Shown: positions 1 to 10,841, counted from the stretch's first letter. The stretch is 64,000 nt of DNA from Planctomycetota bacterium (GCA_016200135.1 JACQFI010000035.1:60239-124238); one strand, 5' to 3'. Notes: generated from the letters alone by a model not told the origin. A program made the numbers and translations.

Positions 1-1
1 C

Positions 2-1156
2 GTCGGCGTGCTCGCGCTGGGTGTTTTGATGTACGGCCTGAAGAAACGCAGCGCCCCGATCCTTTTTCTAGGCGGTGTCATCGCCGGCGTTGGCGTGTAC
101 TGCTACTATCCCGCGCGCGCGTACCTTCCGGTCTGGTTCGTCTTTCTGGCTGTGTACGCGTTTCTCAATCGCGCACAGTTCGGCTTTCGCGATTTCCTCC
201 ACTCCGCGCTGCTCTCAGGATTGGGCATGACGATGTGCGCCGCGCCGATGGCGCTCGCGGTCTACAAGGAGCGCGACCGCGCCTTTGGGTACTCGCGGCA
301 GCAGTCGGTGCTCTATCCGGAAGGCCGCGCGCTCGTCCGCGCATGGGAAGGCACCAGCGACACGACGCAGGCCGTGCTCAACAACGCGCTTTACGGGCTT
401 ACCGCGTTCAACAGCAACCAGGCCGATCGTTCGAACATGTACTCGAACCCGGGCCACGGCTTCGTCGACCCGCTCACCGGCGTGCTGCTCTGGCTTGGCC
501 TCTGGCGGCTTGTGCGAAAGAAGAACCGCACGCGCGCGGACCTGCTGGCGCTCGCGGGCTTCTTCGTGATCTGGGTCCCGCTGAGCCTGCTCACGACCAA
601 AAACCCCGCGTATTGCCGGTTGCTCGTAATTCTGCCGTTCGTCTGCTACCTCGCAGCCGAGGGCGCGCGCTTCGTCCTCTTCCGACTGAAGTGGCCGCGC
701 GTGACGCTCGCCACCGTTGCGCTCGTCATTGTGAGCTGGAACGCGAAGATCTATGGGGACCACTGGCAGCGCGGTGAGCGCGAAGGCTGCGGCGCGGGCT
801 CGTCGGTGCGCTACGTCGCGGCGCACGCAAACGAAGTGGGTAAGGCGTACTACGTGCTCATGGACGAGCAGTATCCGTACTATTGGTTTGGCGGCGTCTC
901 GTGGAAGCTCTGGTTCTCGAACTTCATCGGCCCCACGCAGACCGTGGAACTCGTGCCGTCCAAGCCGTTCCTCTTCGGCTTCGGGATGTTCCGGCCCGCG
1001 CACCGTCCCTGCGCGATCATGATGCCCGAGGCCCTCTGGAAGCAGTGCGCGACCCGGCTGCGCGCCGCATACCCGGACCTCCAAGCCGTCCCCGTGACGC
1101 CCACGGGGCAGTATTGGGCGATCGAGATACCCGGGGACGCGCCTAAATTTCCCTAG
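2..1156 (+). CDS. Membrane glycosyltransferase (GT39/GT83-like), 3' part only
   Basis: The reading frame is already open at the left edge, so only the C-terminal ~384 residues are present. The N-terminal half consists of hydrophobic segments separated by short basic loops (GLKKRS, RKKNRTR), with a motif CYYPARAYLPVW typical of dolichyl/undecaprenyl-phosphate-sugar mannosyltransferase-like (PMT/ArnT) proteins. The last ~130 residues form a soluble domain outside the membrane. By family the protein would transfer a sugar from a lipid carrier to an envelope acceptor. The acidic catalytic loop of such enzymes is near the N terminus and lies outside the window, so the assignment rests on topology and is moderate. 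Confidence 0.6.
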   Translation, partial: VGVLALGVLMYGLKKRSAPILFLGGVIAGVGVYCYYPARAYLPVWFVFLAVYAFLNRAQFGFRDFLHSALLSGLGMTMCAAPMALAVYKERDRAFGYSRQQSVLYPEGRALVRAWEGTSDTTQAVLNNALYGLTAFNSNQADRSNMYSNPGHGFVDPLTGVLLWLGLWRLVRKKNRTRADLLALAGFFVIWVPLSLLTTKNPAYCRLLVILPFVCYLAAEGARFVLFRLKWPRVTLATVALVIVSWNAKIYGDHWQRGEREGCGAGSSVRYVAAHANEVGKAYYVLMDEQYPYYWFGGVSWKLWFSNFIGPTQTVELVPSKPFLFGFGMFRPAHRPCAIMMPEALWKQCATRLRAAYPDLQAVPVTPTGQYWAIEIPGDAPKFP

Positions 1157-1323
1157 CTCCTTCGCTGGCATCCGCCGACTCGCCTGTTAGGCTCTTCTCC
1201 CTTCGGGCGCGACTCGGAGTGGCAGCGGCGCAGCAGCGCCGCGCTTCGGCGCGCAGGGATTCCATTCAACCGGCTTTGGGCTTCGTACATCCGTACCCAA
1301 GCGTTTTGAAAGGCGGTTTTTCC

Positions 1324-2997
<1,674 letters not shown>

Positions 2998-3022
2998 CCG
3001 TTATCCTTAACTGGAAAAAGAA

Positions 3023-3069
3023 CCGGGGCCGGGGCGGAGACTCATCCGCGCCCGGCCCCGGCTGTTTTT
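3023..3069 (+). terminator. Rho-independent terminator of rpsA
   Basis: A GC-rich stem of about 14 base pairs (CCGGGGCCGGG... pairing with ...CCCGGCCCCGG) with a loop around 3038-3046 is followed by TGTTTTT. It begins 26 bases after the rpsA stop and also separates rpsA from the convergent gene ending at 3103. Confidence 0.9.
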
Positions 3070-3102
3070 GGAGATGACCGTAAAATCCGCCCGCACGAAC
3101 CC

Positions 3103-3651
3103 TCAACTCCCGGCAGGCTTGGCCGCTCCGACTTCGGCCTCCGCGAGCAGTTCCTTGGTCAGCGCCATGAGATCCTCTTTTACGAAGGGCAGGTCCTGCA
3201 CGCCTAGGATCCAACCTTTGCGGTTCCAACCCGTGATCGACGGCGCGGTGGCCGCGGCGTTCAAGGCGCGATAGGCGAGGTTTTGCCCCGGATGCGCGAG
3301 CAGGATAACCGGAGCCCGCGCGCACTCGTGCGACTGCGTCAACAGGTCCGACCCGCCGAGCGGTCCCTCGGCGGCGAAGCGCAGCGAAGCCCAGACGATC
3401 GATTCCATCAGGCGCAACGGCGCGGCGTCGAGCACCCACAGGGCAAAGGGCCGTTCCTGTAGGCGTAGCAGCGTCGCTTCGTAGTCCGCCGCCCACACGT
3501 GCTCAAGTCCCATCTCCGCGAAGGCCTCGCCCAGGCGGCCAGCCAGGGCTTGCTCGGCGCCCGCGATCAGCACGGCGCGCGCGGGCGCTTTGGCCTTGCA
3601 GCCTTTGCGTGCGCGGCGCCGGTGCGGGGGGGAGGAAAGGGCGGCGTTCAT
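3103..3651 (-). CDS. Degenerate receiver-like protein (pseudo-receiver)
   Basis: 182 residues. A basic N terminus (~20 residues) leads into an alternating beta/alpha pattern like a CheY-type receiver: ARAVLIAGAEQ for beta1, FALWVLDAAP for beta3, APVILLAH for beta4, and LPFVKEDLMAL where receivers have KPF. The acidic pair after beta1 is replaced by AG and the conserved lysine by leucine. An aspartate at the beta3 position remains. Phosphorylation chemistry is therefore unlikely, and the protein may act as a constitutive protein-interaction module. It starts 10 bases after the stop of the canonical receiver gene upstream, so the two are probably co-transcribed. The receiver-fold assignment is from pattern only. 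Confidence 0.6.
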   Translation of the reverse strand: MNAALSSPPHRRRARKGCKAKAPARAVLIAGAEQALAGRLGEAFAEMGLEHVWAADYEATLLRLQERPFALWVLDAAPLRLMESIVWASLRFAAEGPLGGSDLLTQSHECARAPVILLAHPGQNLAYRALNAAATAPSITGWNRKGWILGVQDLPFVKEDLMALTKELLAEAEVGAAKPAGS

Positions 3652-3661
3652 GGCGCGTGCC

Positions 3662-4156
3662 TTATTCCGTCACCTTCACCAGGCGATTGCTCAGCCGCAT
3701 CATGGCTTGCGCCCGGCGGCTCTTGCGAGAGCGGTCGTAGTCGTACAGTTCGTTCGCGATCTCGATCAGCTTGTCGCACATCACCGGCTTGCGCATGATG
3801 CCCACCACGCGCTCCCCGAAGACCAGCCGCTGGACCTCGTCCTCGTCGTAGTGCCCCGTCACCATCAGGATCGGCGGGATGCGCGGCGGCAGCAGCGACG
3901 AGACCCGCTTGCCGTATCCGAACAGGTGCGAGATCGACTGCTGGAAGCTGCCCCCGCTCATGCCCGGCATCGAGTAGTCCAGCGTGATCAGGTCGTACGC
4001 GTTGGTGCTGAACAGGATCATGGCCTCGTCCGTGGAACCGGCCTTGTCCACCGTCCAGCCCGCGGAACTCAGGATGTCCGCGAACAGGTCGCGAATCTCC
4101 GCCTCGTCGTCCACCACCAGCACTCGTTTCGAAGCTATGTTGTTTTCCATGGCCAT
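3662..4156 (-). CDS. Single-domain response regulator (CheY-like)
   Basis: 164 residues forming one receiver domain with no output domain. Visible hallmarks are RVLVVDDE (acidic pair), LITLDYSMPGMSG (phospho-acceptor Asp), ILMVTG (switch Thr) and GIMRKPV (Lys-Pro). A loop between alpha3 and beta4 is longer than usual (FGYGKRVSSLLPPRIPP), and a basic tail of ~35 residues follows. It would be phosphorylated by a histidine kinase that is not in this window and act by protein-protein contact. An AGGAG 7 bases before the ATG at 4156 supports the start. A second ATG lies two codons in. The downstream partner at 3103-3651 is a decayed receiver. Confidence 0.9.
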   Translation of the reverse strand: MAMENNIASKRVLVVDDEAEIRDLFADILSSAGWTVDKAGSTDEAMILFSTNAYDLITLDYSMPGMSGGSFQQSISHLFGYGKRVSSLLPPRIPPILMVTGHYDEDEVQRLVFGERVVGIMRKPVMCDKLIEIANELYDYDRSRKSRRAQAMMRLSNRLVKVTE

Positions 4157-4404
4157 TGCTCCTCTCCTCGCTTTGGGTCGGTCGTCATAGCCGACAGAGG
4201 TCTAGTGGCACGCAACATGCCAAACGGCGGTGCCCGGAAAACTCATCTATAACCGGCTTTCCGTAAACGAGTTGTGCGTGAAACAAAACAAGACCTCTCG
4301 ATCTGCTACTCTCCATAAATGGGTCCAGAATCCGGGACTTACCTGCGGTTTCACAGACCCTCGGAATGTCTCCGCCGGCCCTCGCCGGTCCTTTTACAAG
4401 GCAC

Positions 4405-4432
4405 TTGACCGTTCCGGTTCGTCCGGAATACT
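4405..4432 (+). promoter_or_regulatory. Probable sigma-70-type promoter of tRNA-Val
   Basis: TTGACC at 4405-4410 and AATACT at 4427-4432 are separated by 16 bases and end 12 bases before the 5' end of the tRNA. This is the only good match in the 288-base gap between the response regulator (minus strand) and the tRNA. Nothing else was seen in that gap. Confidence 0.5.
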
Positions 4433-4444
4433 GGCCTTCTGCCC

Positions 4445-4521
4445 GGGCGCGTAGCTCAGCTGGTTAGAGCGCATGGATCACACCCATGAGGTCGGGGGTT
4501 CGAATCCCTCCGCGCCCACCA
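4445..4521 (+). tRNA. tRNA-Val (anticodon CAC)
   Basis: Complete cloverleaf. The acceptor stem GGGCGCG/CGCGCCC, D stem GCTC/GAGC, anticodon stem CATGG/CCATG with loop ATCACAC (U33, anticodon CAC) and T arm GGGGGTTCGAATCCCTC are all present. The 3' CCA (4519-4521) is encoded. It reads GUG valine codons. Confidence 0.96.
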
Positions 4522-4595
4522 TGTTGGTGGCCGCCCATCCTGCCCTACCTGTAAGTGCTCCGATTCGCAGCTCCGCTTCCAAGGAGGAACTCCGC

Positions 4596-6614
4596 ATGCG
4601 CAAACTCTTGATGGCGGCTCTTCTGGCGGGTTGGACGCAGTGGGCTGCGGTTCAGGCGCCCGCGGCCGAGGCCGTCGCGGCGGGCGTGAAGGTGGTTAGC
4701 GACAAGAACCCCGATGCGTCCAGCGCCGAGAGCATCTTCGCGTCGCTCTTCAAACCCGGCATGAGCGACCAGCAGAAGAGCGAGGCGCTCTTCGATTACC
4801 TCGTCGTCCGCACCTACCACCACAACTGCCCCGAACATCCCAACGCCGACGGCCTGCTGCAGCGCCAGTACTTCAGCGAGAGCACCAAGGTGATGGACGC
4901 CATCAAGGCGCTGAACGTGTACGGCCACGCGCTCTGCGGTTCGACGAGCTGGTACCAGAACTACCTTTTCAATGCGATGGGCCTGCCCGGGCGCATCAAC
5001 GGCGTCAACGGGCACACGGTTCCCGAGATCAAGTACGACGGCAAGTGGCACTACTTCGACGTGGACATGATGGGCTACGTGCGCAAGCCCGACGGCACGG
5101 TCGCCTCGGTGGACGAGATCAAGGCCGACAAGGACCTGCTCCTGAAGAAGACCGACAAGACGCCCGCGTACTATTACAAGTTCGACGGCGCGCAGGGCAT
5201 GTGGGGCGCCCTCAACTCCGGCGTGAAATACAGCATGTACGGCCGCAAGTTCAGCGCGCACTCCATGAACCTGACCCTGCGCGAAGGCGAGTCGCTCACG
5301 CGTTACTTCAAGCGCCAGTGGGCTCCTAAATTCCGCTACTACTGCCCCGCCTGGCCCGGCAGCGAGTACCTCGACCGGCTCAAGCAGAACGGCGGCCAGG
5401 GCCCGCAGCGCCCCGAGACCCACTACCTTTTTATGGAAGCGGGCATGGCGCGCTTCGGCAACTGGGAACTCGTCTACGCTCCGCCGCTGGCGAAAGCCTC
5501 CAGCCTTGACGGCCTCTTCGCACTGACCAACACGGTCCACAGCGACAAGGCGCCGTTCTTGAAGCCCGAGAAGGCCGACACGCCCGCGGAAGTGGTCATT
5601 AAGTATTACAGCCCATACCTCTGCGCCGGCTGCCCCAACGACCTCGCCAAGGCCGAAGACGACAGCGACGGCGCGGTCTTCGAGGGCGAGTTCGCCAATG
5701 CGAACGGCTCAGTGCTGCTCTCGCTGGACCTCGGCAGGAGTTGGACAGAAGTCCACAAGGGCGGCGGCAAGTTCAGGCTGGACCTGACGCCCAAGTTGGA
5801 GACGCGCGCAGGCTGGCTCATCAAGCTTGCCTTCCAGGGCGACGGCGCAGGCGTGAACAGCTTCAAGAGCGATATCTCGGGCCAGCTCTCGCCGGCCATG
5901 CTGCCCTTCGTGAACGGCAAGACGAAGATGACCTTCACGCGCTCGGACACCGACTGCCTGGTCTTCGAGCCCGACCTGACGCTCAGCGAGGCCGAATTGC
6001 GCCGCGTCGCTTCCGCAGTGGAAGGCTACGCCGCGTTCAGCGAGTCCATCAGCGGGCACCACACGTTCACGAACGGGACCGGCTCGGTGACTTTCAAGCT
6101 CGACGCGCCGGGCGAGATCGTGCGCGTGCAGGCGGCGGCGAAGTTCGGCGGGCGCAAAGGCAGCAGCATGTGCGGCGCCTCGTTCTCCATCGACGACGGA
6201 AAGACCTGGGTGGTGGCCTGCGATCAGACCGTGATCAAGGACGAGGACCACCCCGAAGAGTTCTGGGGCCAGTGCGTCGACGGCGTCCTCGACTTCGAGA
6301 AGAAGAAGGCCTACAGCCCCGGCTGCGTGCCGCACGCCAAGAGCGTTCGCGAGAGCAGCTTCGAACCCAAGCCCGTCAAGAGCGTGCTGGTGAAGGTCCA
6401 CACCCGCGGCGGCGACTGCAGCCTGATCGGCCTCGAGGGGATCTACGTCCTCTACAAAAAGCCCGGCGCGCTGCCCATCACGGTCACGCATAAATGGACC
6501 GGCGGCGAGCACGTGGAAAAGATCAAGCCCGATGAAGCCTCAAAGACCTACGATGTCGACGGCGGCAAACTCGACGCCAACGAGTCCATTAAGCTCGAGG
6601 CCGGCGGGCAGTAA
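4596..6614 (+). CDS. Secreted transglutaminase-like protein
   Basis: 672 residues. The start ATG 4596 follows AAGGAGG by 8 bases and opens a signal peptide (MRKLLMAALLAGWTQWAAVQ, cleavage near APAAEA). A transglutaminase-like core follows within residues ~45-160. HALCGSTSWY supplies the catalytic Cys, NGHTVPEIKY the His and YFDVDMMGYV the Asp, in the right order and spacing for the papain-like transglutaminase_core fold. The remaining ~450 residues look like beta-rich domains with DDGKTW-type loops, perhaps carbohydrate- or sialidase-like modules. Likely role is an envelope or extracellular peptidase or cross-linking enzyme. An in-frame extension runs back into the tRNA and is not credible. 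No clear terminator follows. Confidence 0.75.
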   Translation: MRKLLMAALLAGWTQWAAVQAPAAEAVAAGVKVVSDKNPDASSAESIFASLFKPGMSDQQKSEALFDYLVVRTYHHNCPEHPNADGLLQRQYFSESTKVMDAIKALNVYGHALCGSTSWYQNYLFNAMGLPGRINGVNGHTVPEIKYDGKWHYFDVDMMGYVRKPDGTVASVDEIKADKDLLLKKTDKTPAYYYKFDGAQGMWGALNSGVKYSMYGRKFSAHSMNLTLREGESLTRYFKRQWAPKFRYYCPAWPGSEYLDRLKQNGGQGPQRPETHYLFMEAGMARFGNWELVYAPPLAKASSLDGLFALTNTVHSDKAPFLKPEKADTPAEVVIKYYSPYLCAGCPNDLAKAEDDSDGAVFEGEFANANGSVLLSLDLGRSWTEVHKGGGKFRLDLTPKLETRAGWLIKLAFQGDGAGVNSFKSDISGQLSPAMLPFVNGKTKMTFTRSDTDCLVFEPDLTLSEAELRRVASAVEGYAAFSESISGHHTFTNGTGSVTFKLDAPGEIVRVQAAAKFGGRKGSSMCGASFSIDDGKTWVVACDQTVIKDEDHPEEFWGQCVDGVLDFEKKKAYSPGCVPHAKSVRESSFEPKPVKSVLVKVHTRGGDCSLIGLEGIYVLYKKPGALPITVTHKWTGGEHVEKIKPDEASKTYDVDGGKLDANESIKLEAGGQ

Positions 6615-6680
6615 CACCTCCCACGGGATCGCGCGGGTCTTGTGCTTTTACGCGCGAATCTGGCTCAGCGAGGCGCTGCG

Positions 6681-7022
6681 CTAGCGGTTCCCGCCTCTGC
6701 GCCCTTTACCTTTGGACCATCCGGGAGGCTGACTCCCGCCGCCCCAGCCTTTCTTCTTGCCCTTGCTGAAACCCGGAGGTTGCGTGGCCCCGTGCCATCC
6801 CGTCTTCTTACCTTTTGAAAACCCAGGAGGCGGCCCTTTTGATGTGTCCGTAGTTGTAGCGGCATGGCCATTGCCGTTATGGACATTGGAACTGCCGCCG
6901 CCATCGCTGTCATTATCTTGATTTTGCGAAATATTCTCTTCTGCGCGAAGTGCGCGCAAAGAGATAGGGGCTAAAAGAATCGCGCCCAAGCTAACGCCCA
7001 AAATACATTGTAAATTTCGCAT
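6681..7022 (-). CDS. Small secreted basic repeat protein (PPGFSKGKK repeats)
   Basis: 113 residues. It has a signal peptide (MRNLQCILGVSLGAILLAPIS), then an Asn/Asp/Ser/Gly-rich spacer, then three copies of a basic unit: PPPGFSKGKKTGWHGATQ, PPGFSKGKKKGWGGGSQ and PPGWSKGKGRRGGNR. Short exported proteins with (P)PG(F/W)-KGKK-GW units occur in many environmental bacteria, and I know of no established function. GGGAGG lies 5 bases before the ATG and a TATTAT box sits at 7053-7058 upstream, so the start is well supported. It is convergent with the transglutaminase-like gene. Confidence 0.7.
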   Translation of the reverse strand: MRNLQCILGVSLGAILLAPISLRALRAEENISQNQDNDSDGGGSSNVHNGNGHAATTTDTSKGPPPGFSKGKKTGWHGATQPPGFSKGKKKGWGGGSQPPGWSKGKGRRGGNR

Positions 7023-7386
7023 ACGGGCCTCCCTTCCGCAGGACCCCTCCCGATAATAGACGCCTGAAATCCTTCGTTATTTCATCTAGAATGCGAGGTC
7101 GATTAATAGAGATCAGCCTGTGCTTCGAATGAATATTAGAATGTAAAATATTTAAATTAATATCAAAAATGGAACAAACAATTCGAAATGTTTCTCGTTG
7201 CCTGCCCACGCAACTCCGCGATGCTGTCGCGCGTCTGCACGCGTGGTTTGCGCATGAATTCCTCTCCCTAAGTTTGAGATCTTCGGGAGATGCAATACCG
7301 GAGCTAATTCCCCGCGCATCGGGAATAGCGATGCGCCGGCGTCGCCGGCGCTCGCATCGAAGCCGAAGCGGCCTGCGCGGGCGGAT
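7023..7386. other. AT-richer intergenic gap with an imperfect hairpin
   Basis: The 364 bases between two minus-strand genes are clearly richer in A+T at 7060-7200 than the flanks. They hold the leader of the small gene ending at 6681 and a GC-rich imperfect hairpin at about 7329-7361 (CGATGCG...CGCATCG arms). A plus-strand ORF from 7169 runs into the next gene in antisense and does not look coding. Confidence 0.6.
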
Positions 7387-8847
7387 TTACACCACGTCCA
7401 TCTTCGTCAGTGGCAGCCAGCGGTCGTCGCGGCGCGGTGTATTGGCGAAAAGCACCCGCGCGGTCCCCGTCTTGGTTTCGATGAGTCCCAAATCCACTTT
7501 TACTTCGCCGCGCTTAAGAAATTTTGGCAGCGTCACACTTCCGCTCACCAGCGCATCGCCGGGCAGCCATGCGCGCGGGTCGGCTTTCACCGGCGCGTTC
7601 GCACTCGTCTTGCCCTGCCGGAAGCGGAACGCCAGTCGATACGTGCGATAAAGCGGCGCAACGCCGACGTTCTCGATCCATAGATTAAACGCGATCCGCG
7701 CGCCAGGCTTCGCTTCGAGAGGAAGCATCGCCTGGCGCAGCACGAAGCGGTAGCCGAGCCGCCGGTCGAACGCGTCCACCTTCTCGCGCCATTCCTCGGG
7801 AATGAAGCACGACTTCGGCATGAAGATCGTCGTGTGGTACTTCAGCCCCTGCGCCAGAATCCAATCCACGTTCCAGCCGTGCTTGGCCCAGAACCCGACG
7901 GTCCAGCACGTCTCCAGCGTGACCGGCGCGGTCTTCCACCGCTCGCTCAGGCCGCATTCGTGCACCTGCGCCGGATAATAGTCGTACATGTGGTTCCAGT
8001 TGAGGCCGTCCGGCACCTGGCCCGACCCGCGCGGGTTCAAATCGCCGAAGCAGTCCGCGCGCCAGCCCACGCGCGCCTGCTTCGATGCATGCCGGCATCC
8101 GTGCGTGCCGAGCATCGAGACGAGCGGCGTCTGCTTGAAACTCCGCAGATAGACGTCGATCAGCTTGCGCGCGGTCGCCGGCGTCGAGTTGCCCCCGCCT
8201 TCGCCGCAGCCGCCGCCGTAGGCCATGTCGAAGCTCTCGAGGTCCGGGTGCCCGTCGTAGCGCTTGCCGAACGCGCGCAGGATCGCGCCAAAATGCTTGA
8301 GGTACTTCGGATCGTTGTGGTCGGGATCGCGAAGCACAGGCGCAGCGAGCGGCGCGAAGTGGCTGCCGTCGGCCTGCGCCGGTTTTGGCGGCGGCGGCAA
8401 TTCCTTGCCGCCAAGCGCCCAATACCACTTCGGCATGTCGTCATGCACGTACGGCTGGATGCGCATCTGCACGGTTTGCCCGCGCGCGCGCGCCGCTTTC
8501 AGCGCGCCGTCGATAATCTCCCAGCGGAATTGGTTCTTCTTGGGTTCAAGCACCGCCCAGACCCAGCGGCAGTAGGAGACCGTCGAGTTCGGATAGCGCG
8601 GGATGCTGTAATTTCCGTCGAACGGTTTAAACTCGATGGGCCCGTGCTCGCTCCAATCCAGGCCCGGATTGAGCGCGTCGCCGCTGAAGCGCTGAAACGT
8701 CGCGGTGCCGCGGTGCGGATTGGGCAGGTAGCCCGCGTCCTCCGCCGGCCGCACGCGCTGGATCGTCTGCCCCGCCGCGTAGCCCGAGCGCCACCGCGCG
8801 CCCGCCGCCGGATCGTGCCGTTCCCGCGTGACCGTGCCTTCGCTCAT
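7387..8847 (-). CDS. Putative glycoside hydrolase, TIM-barrel with C-terminal beta domain (DUF4832-like)
   Basis: 486 residues from the ATG at 8847, which is preceded by AGGAGG 11 bases away. A longer TTG start at 8904 lies inside an inverted repeat and is rejected. NPHRGTATFQRF near the start, then CRWVWAVLEPKKNQFRWEIID and ARARGQTVQMRIQPY, follow the pattern of beta-galactosidase-like and DUF4832 barrels. A C-terminal ~110-residue beta-sandwich resembles the DUF4832 region (ENVGVAPLYRTYRLAFRFR). No signal peptide is visible. It lies just downstream of the heparinase-like gene on the same strand, which suggests joint use of a polysaccharide. Substrate and catalytic residues cannot be assigned from sequence reading. 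Confidence 0.6.
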   Translation of the reverse strand: MSEGTVTRERHDPAAGARWRSGYAAGQTIQRVRPAEDAGYLPNPHRGTATFQRFSGDALNPGLDWSEHGPIEFKPFDGNYSIPRYPNSTVSYCRWVWAVLEPKKNQFRWEIIDGALKAARARGQTVQMRIQPYVHDDMPKWYWALGGKELPPPPKPAQADGSHFAPLAAPVLRDPDHNDPKYLKHFGAILRAFGKRYDGHPDLESFDMAYGGGCGEGGGNSTPATARKLIDVYLRSFKQTPLVSMLGTHGCRHASKQARVGWRADCFGDLNPRGSGQVPDGLNWNHMYDYYPAQVHECGLSERWKTAPVTLETCWTVGFWAKHGWNVDWILAQGLKYHTTIFMPKSCFIPEEWREKVDAFDRRLGYRFVLRQAMLPLEAKPGARIAFNLWIENVGVAPLYRTYRLAFRFRQGKTSANAPVKADPRAWLPGDALVSGSVTLPKFLKRGEVKVDLGLIETKTGTARVLFANTPRRDDRWLPLTKMDVV

Positions 8848-8890
8848 CTTGTCGCGCGCCTCCTGAATGAATGCCCGGAAATCGGATTGC

Positions 8891-8958
8891 CGCCAAGACG
8901 CCAAGGCCGGATCTTCATGAAGGATTCGTCTTTCTTGGCGAATTTGGCGTCTTGGCGG
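8891..8958. repeat. Inverted short-word repeat (CTTGGCGT words)
   Basis: Left arm CGCCAAGACGCCAAG (8891-8905) faces the right arm 8934-8958, which contains TTGGCGTCTTGGCGG. Fourteen bases pair exactly, with an inner loop of about 40. The arms are tandem 8-base words. It lies between two co-directional genes and belongs to the dispersed short-word family described in the findings. Confidence 0.85.
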
Positions 8959-8972
8959 CTAACTCTTTTTCG

Positions 8973-10841
8973 TTAAAGCCTCTTGCGTTTTGCGTCGATG
9001 CGAAAGACCGTCTGCCGTTCACCGGAGGCAAGCTTGCGCGCAGAGGCGCCGTTTACCGCGGCTAGTGACCAGTTCCCGCGGATCTGCTCGAAGACCACCT
9101 CGTCCTGCGCGCCTCCGGAATGTGTTACGCAAAGCGTACCAGATTTCCCGGAGACGCAGAAAGAGGCGGCGGGCGATGCGTCCTTGATGCCGTCCGGGTA
9201 AAGCACGGTCACGAAGGTCTCTTGCATCCGGCGCACGAACGGCTGGACTCGCACAAACTCGAGCGCGTCGCGCTCCTGGCCGACGACCGCATCGACGGGC
9301 GCGGCGGCAAGGATGTGCAGCGCGGCGCGACCGTTCCGGATCGCCGCGCGGCGCAGCTCGGGGCGCAGTGCGATCGTCCCGCGCGTCTGGAAGCGCAGCT
9401 CAAGCTCCCGGCGGCCCGGCCCAAGCTGCTCCACATCGTCGAGCAGCACGAGATAGCGCCCGTTCACTGTCACGCCGTGCCGCACGAACTTCTTCAGCCA
9501 GCCCGGATACGCCGCGCTCAGGTCGCAACTGAACGCCTGGAAGCCCTGGCCCGAACCGAAGCGCGTGAAGCGCCCCGCCGCGCCGTGGATCTGTTCCTGC
9601 TTGCCGCAGGTCAGCGACGAATGCTGCCCCGTCGAGGCCGGGCCGTAACCGGGATCGTGGAGCAGCCGCGTTCCTTTCCAGACGAGGATGAAGGAGCCCA
9701 GGTCGCGATTGGCGTGCGAGGCGTTGCTCGTCCAGCCGCCGTTGAACGCGACCCAGAGGTCCCGCGCCTTGAGCACCGCGTGGCCGGAGGTTCGGAAGAG
9801 CACGGCATCGGCGAGCGGCGGCGGTCTGCGCACCGCGCCGCGTTTCGAACGCCAGAGGAACCAGAGCGGGTCGCTGCCCTGATAGTAGAACGCGCTGCCC
9901 CCGGTGTCCGCCGCCCAGCGCAGCAGCCGGTCGCCGCCGGGGCTGTGGCGCTCGAAGAGCGCGCAGAGCGTCGCCTGCGGGCTGCGTTCCATCTCGCGCG
10001 TGCGGTACCCGCTGAAACAATTCTCGGCCATGTTGTTGAAGTTGGCGTAGCAGCCGTCCGGCCCAAGCAGGTGGACCAGCCAGTAGCCGCTGCGTTTGCG
10101 GGCGAGGTCCGCGTAGAGTCCGCCGTCGGAGCCGAAGAGCCGCGCGGCCGCGTTCCAGAAGATGTGCCCAAAGGCCATCCCGTAGAGCCAGTACATCACG
10201 CCTTCGTGCCCATCGCCATCCGTTCCGTTGACGTGGCGCAGGAAGTGGGCGAGGTGCGCGCGCGCGTCGTGAGCCGCGCGGCGCGCGAGCGGTTCTTCGT
10301 GATACATGGCCAGCGCCGCGAGCCCGTTGCCGCCGTGGCAGACGCCGCACCAGTTGGTCACCGGATTGTCCGTCCACCAGTCGCGGTACTCATGGACCGA
10401 GCGCAGATAGATGCGGGTGGAGCGCGCGAGCAGCGCCGAACGGAAGTCGCGGGCCTCCGCGTCGCTGAACAAATCGCGGCACCAGTCGTAGACGAACGCG
10501 CACGCCATCGCGGCCTCGGACGTGCCGAGGTCCGCGCCGTGGTTGTAGCCGTGTTCTTTGTGCCAGGCTTCCTGGCCGAGCAGATGCAGGGCCTCGCGCT
10601 TGGCGCGTGCGCCGAACGCTTTTTTGCCCGTCACTGCGTACGCAAAGGCCGTCAGCCCGCAGAGCCCCAGCGACCAGCGCACGCTCGGCAGGCCGTACGG
10701 CGGCTTATTCAAGCAAGCGCGCGCGTTCTTGAGCAACACGCGCCAGCGTTCGCGTAGCGGCGGCTTATCGAGGCGCTTGCGCAGCTCCGCAAGTTCCCGC
10801 GCATTGAAGAAAAGATACGGGTGCTCCGTGGGCTTCGGCAC
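8973..10841 (-). CDS. Heparinase II/III-like polysaccharide lyase
   Basis: 622 residues with an N-terminal alpha-toroid followed by a beta-sandwich, as in heparinase II/III and alginate/oligo-alginate lyases. Key signatures are NPVTNWCGVCHGGNGLAAL (toroid active-site region), SNASHANRDLGSFILVWKG with LLHDPGYG (the His-Asn/Asp-Gly-Ser stretch of the sandwich domain), and GVTVNGRYLVLLDDVE. It should cleave acidic polysaccharides by beta-elimination, with the substrate unknown. No signal peptide is visible. The GTG start is supported by GAGG 8 bases upstream. The next gene on the strand is the putative glycoside hydrolase. Confidence 0.8.
   Translation of the reverse strand: MPKPTEHPYLFFNARELAELRKRLDKPPLRERWRVLLKNARACLNKPPYGLPSVRWSLGLCGLTAFAYAVTGKKAFGARAKREALHLLGQEAWHKEHGYNHGADLGTSEAAMACAFVYDWCRDLFSDAEARDFRSALLARSTRIYLRSVHEYRDWWTDNPVTNWCGVCHGGNGLAALAMYHEEPLARRAAHDARAHLAHFLRHVNGTDGDGHEGVMYWLYGMAFGHIFWNAAARLFGSDGGLYADLARKRSGYWLVHLLGPDGCYANFNNMAENCFSGYRTREMERSPQATLCALFERHSPGGDRLLRWAADTGGSAFYYQGSDPLWFLWRSKRGAVRRPPPLADAVLFRTSGHAVLKARDLWVAFNGGWTSNASHANRDLGSFILVWKGTRLLHDPGYGPASTGQHSSLTCGKQEQIHGAAGRFTRFGSGQGFQAFSCDLSAAYPGWLKKFVRHGVTVNGRYLVLLDDVEQLGPGRRELELRFQTRGTIALRPELRRAAIRNGRAALHILAAAPVDAVVGQERDALEFVRVQPFVRRMQETFVTVLYPDGIKDASPAASFCVSGKSGTLCVTHSGGAQDEVVFEQIRGNWSLAAVNGASARKLASGERQTVFRIDAKRKRL

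Noticed and set aside
8848..8904. Longer TTG start of the DUF4832-like gene
   Set aside because: The start codon lies inside an inverted repeat arm (TTGGCGTCTTGGCGG), whereas the ATG at 8847 has a perfect AGGAGG upstream.
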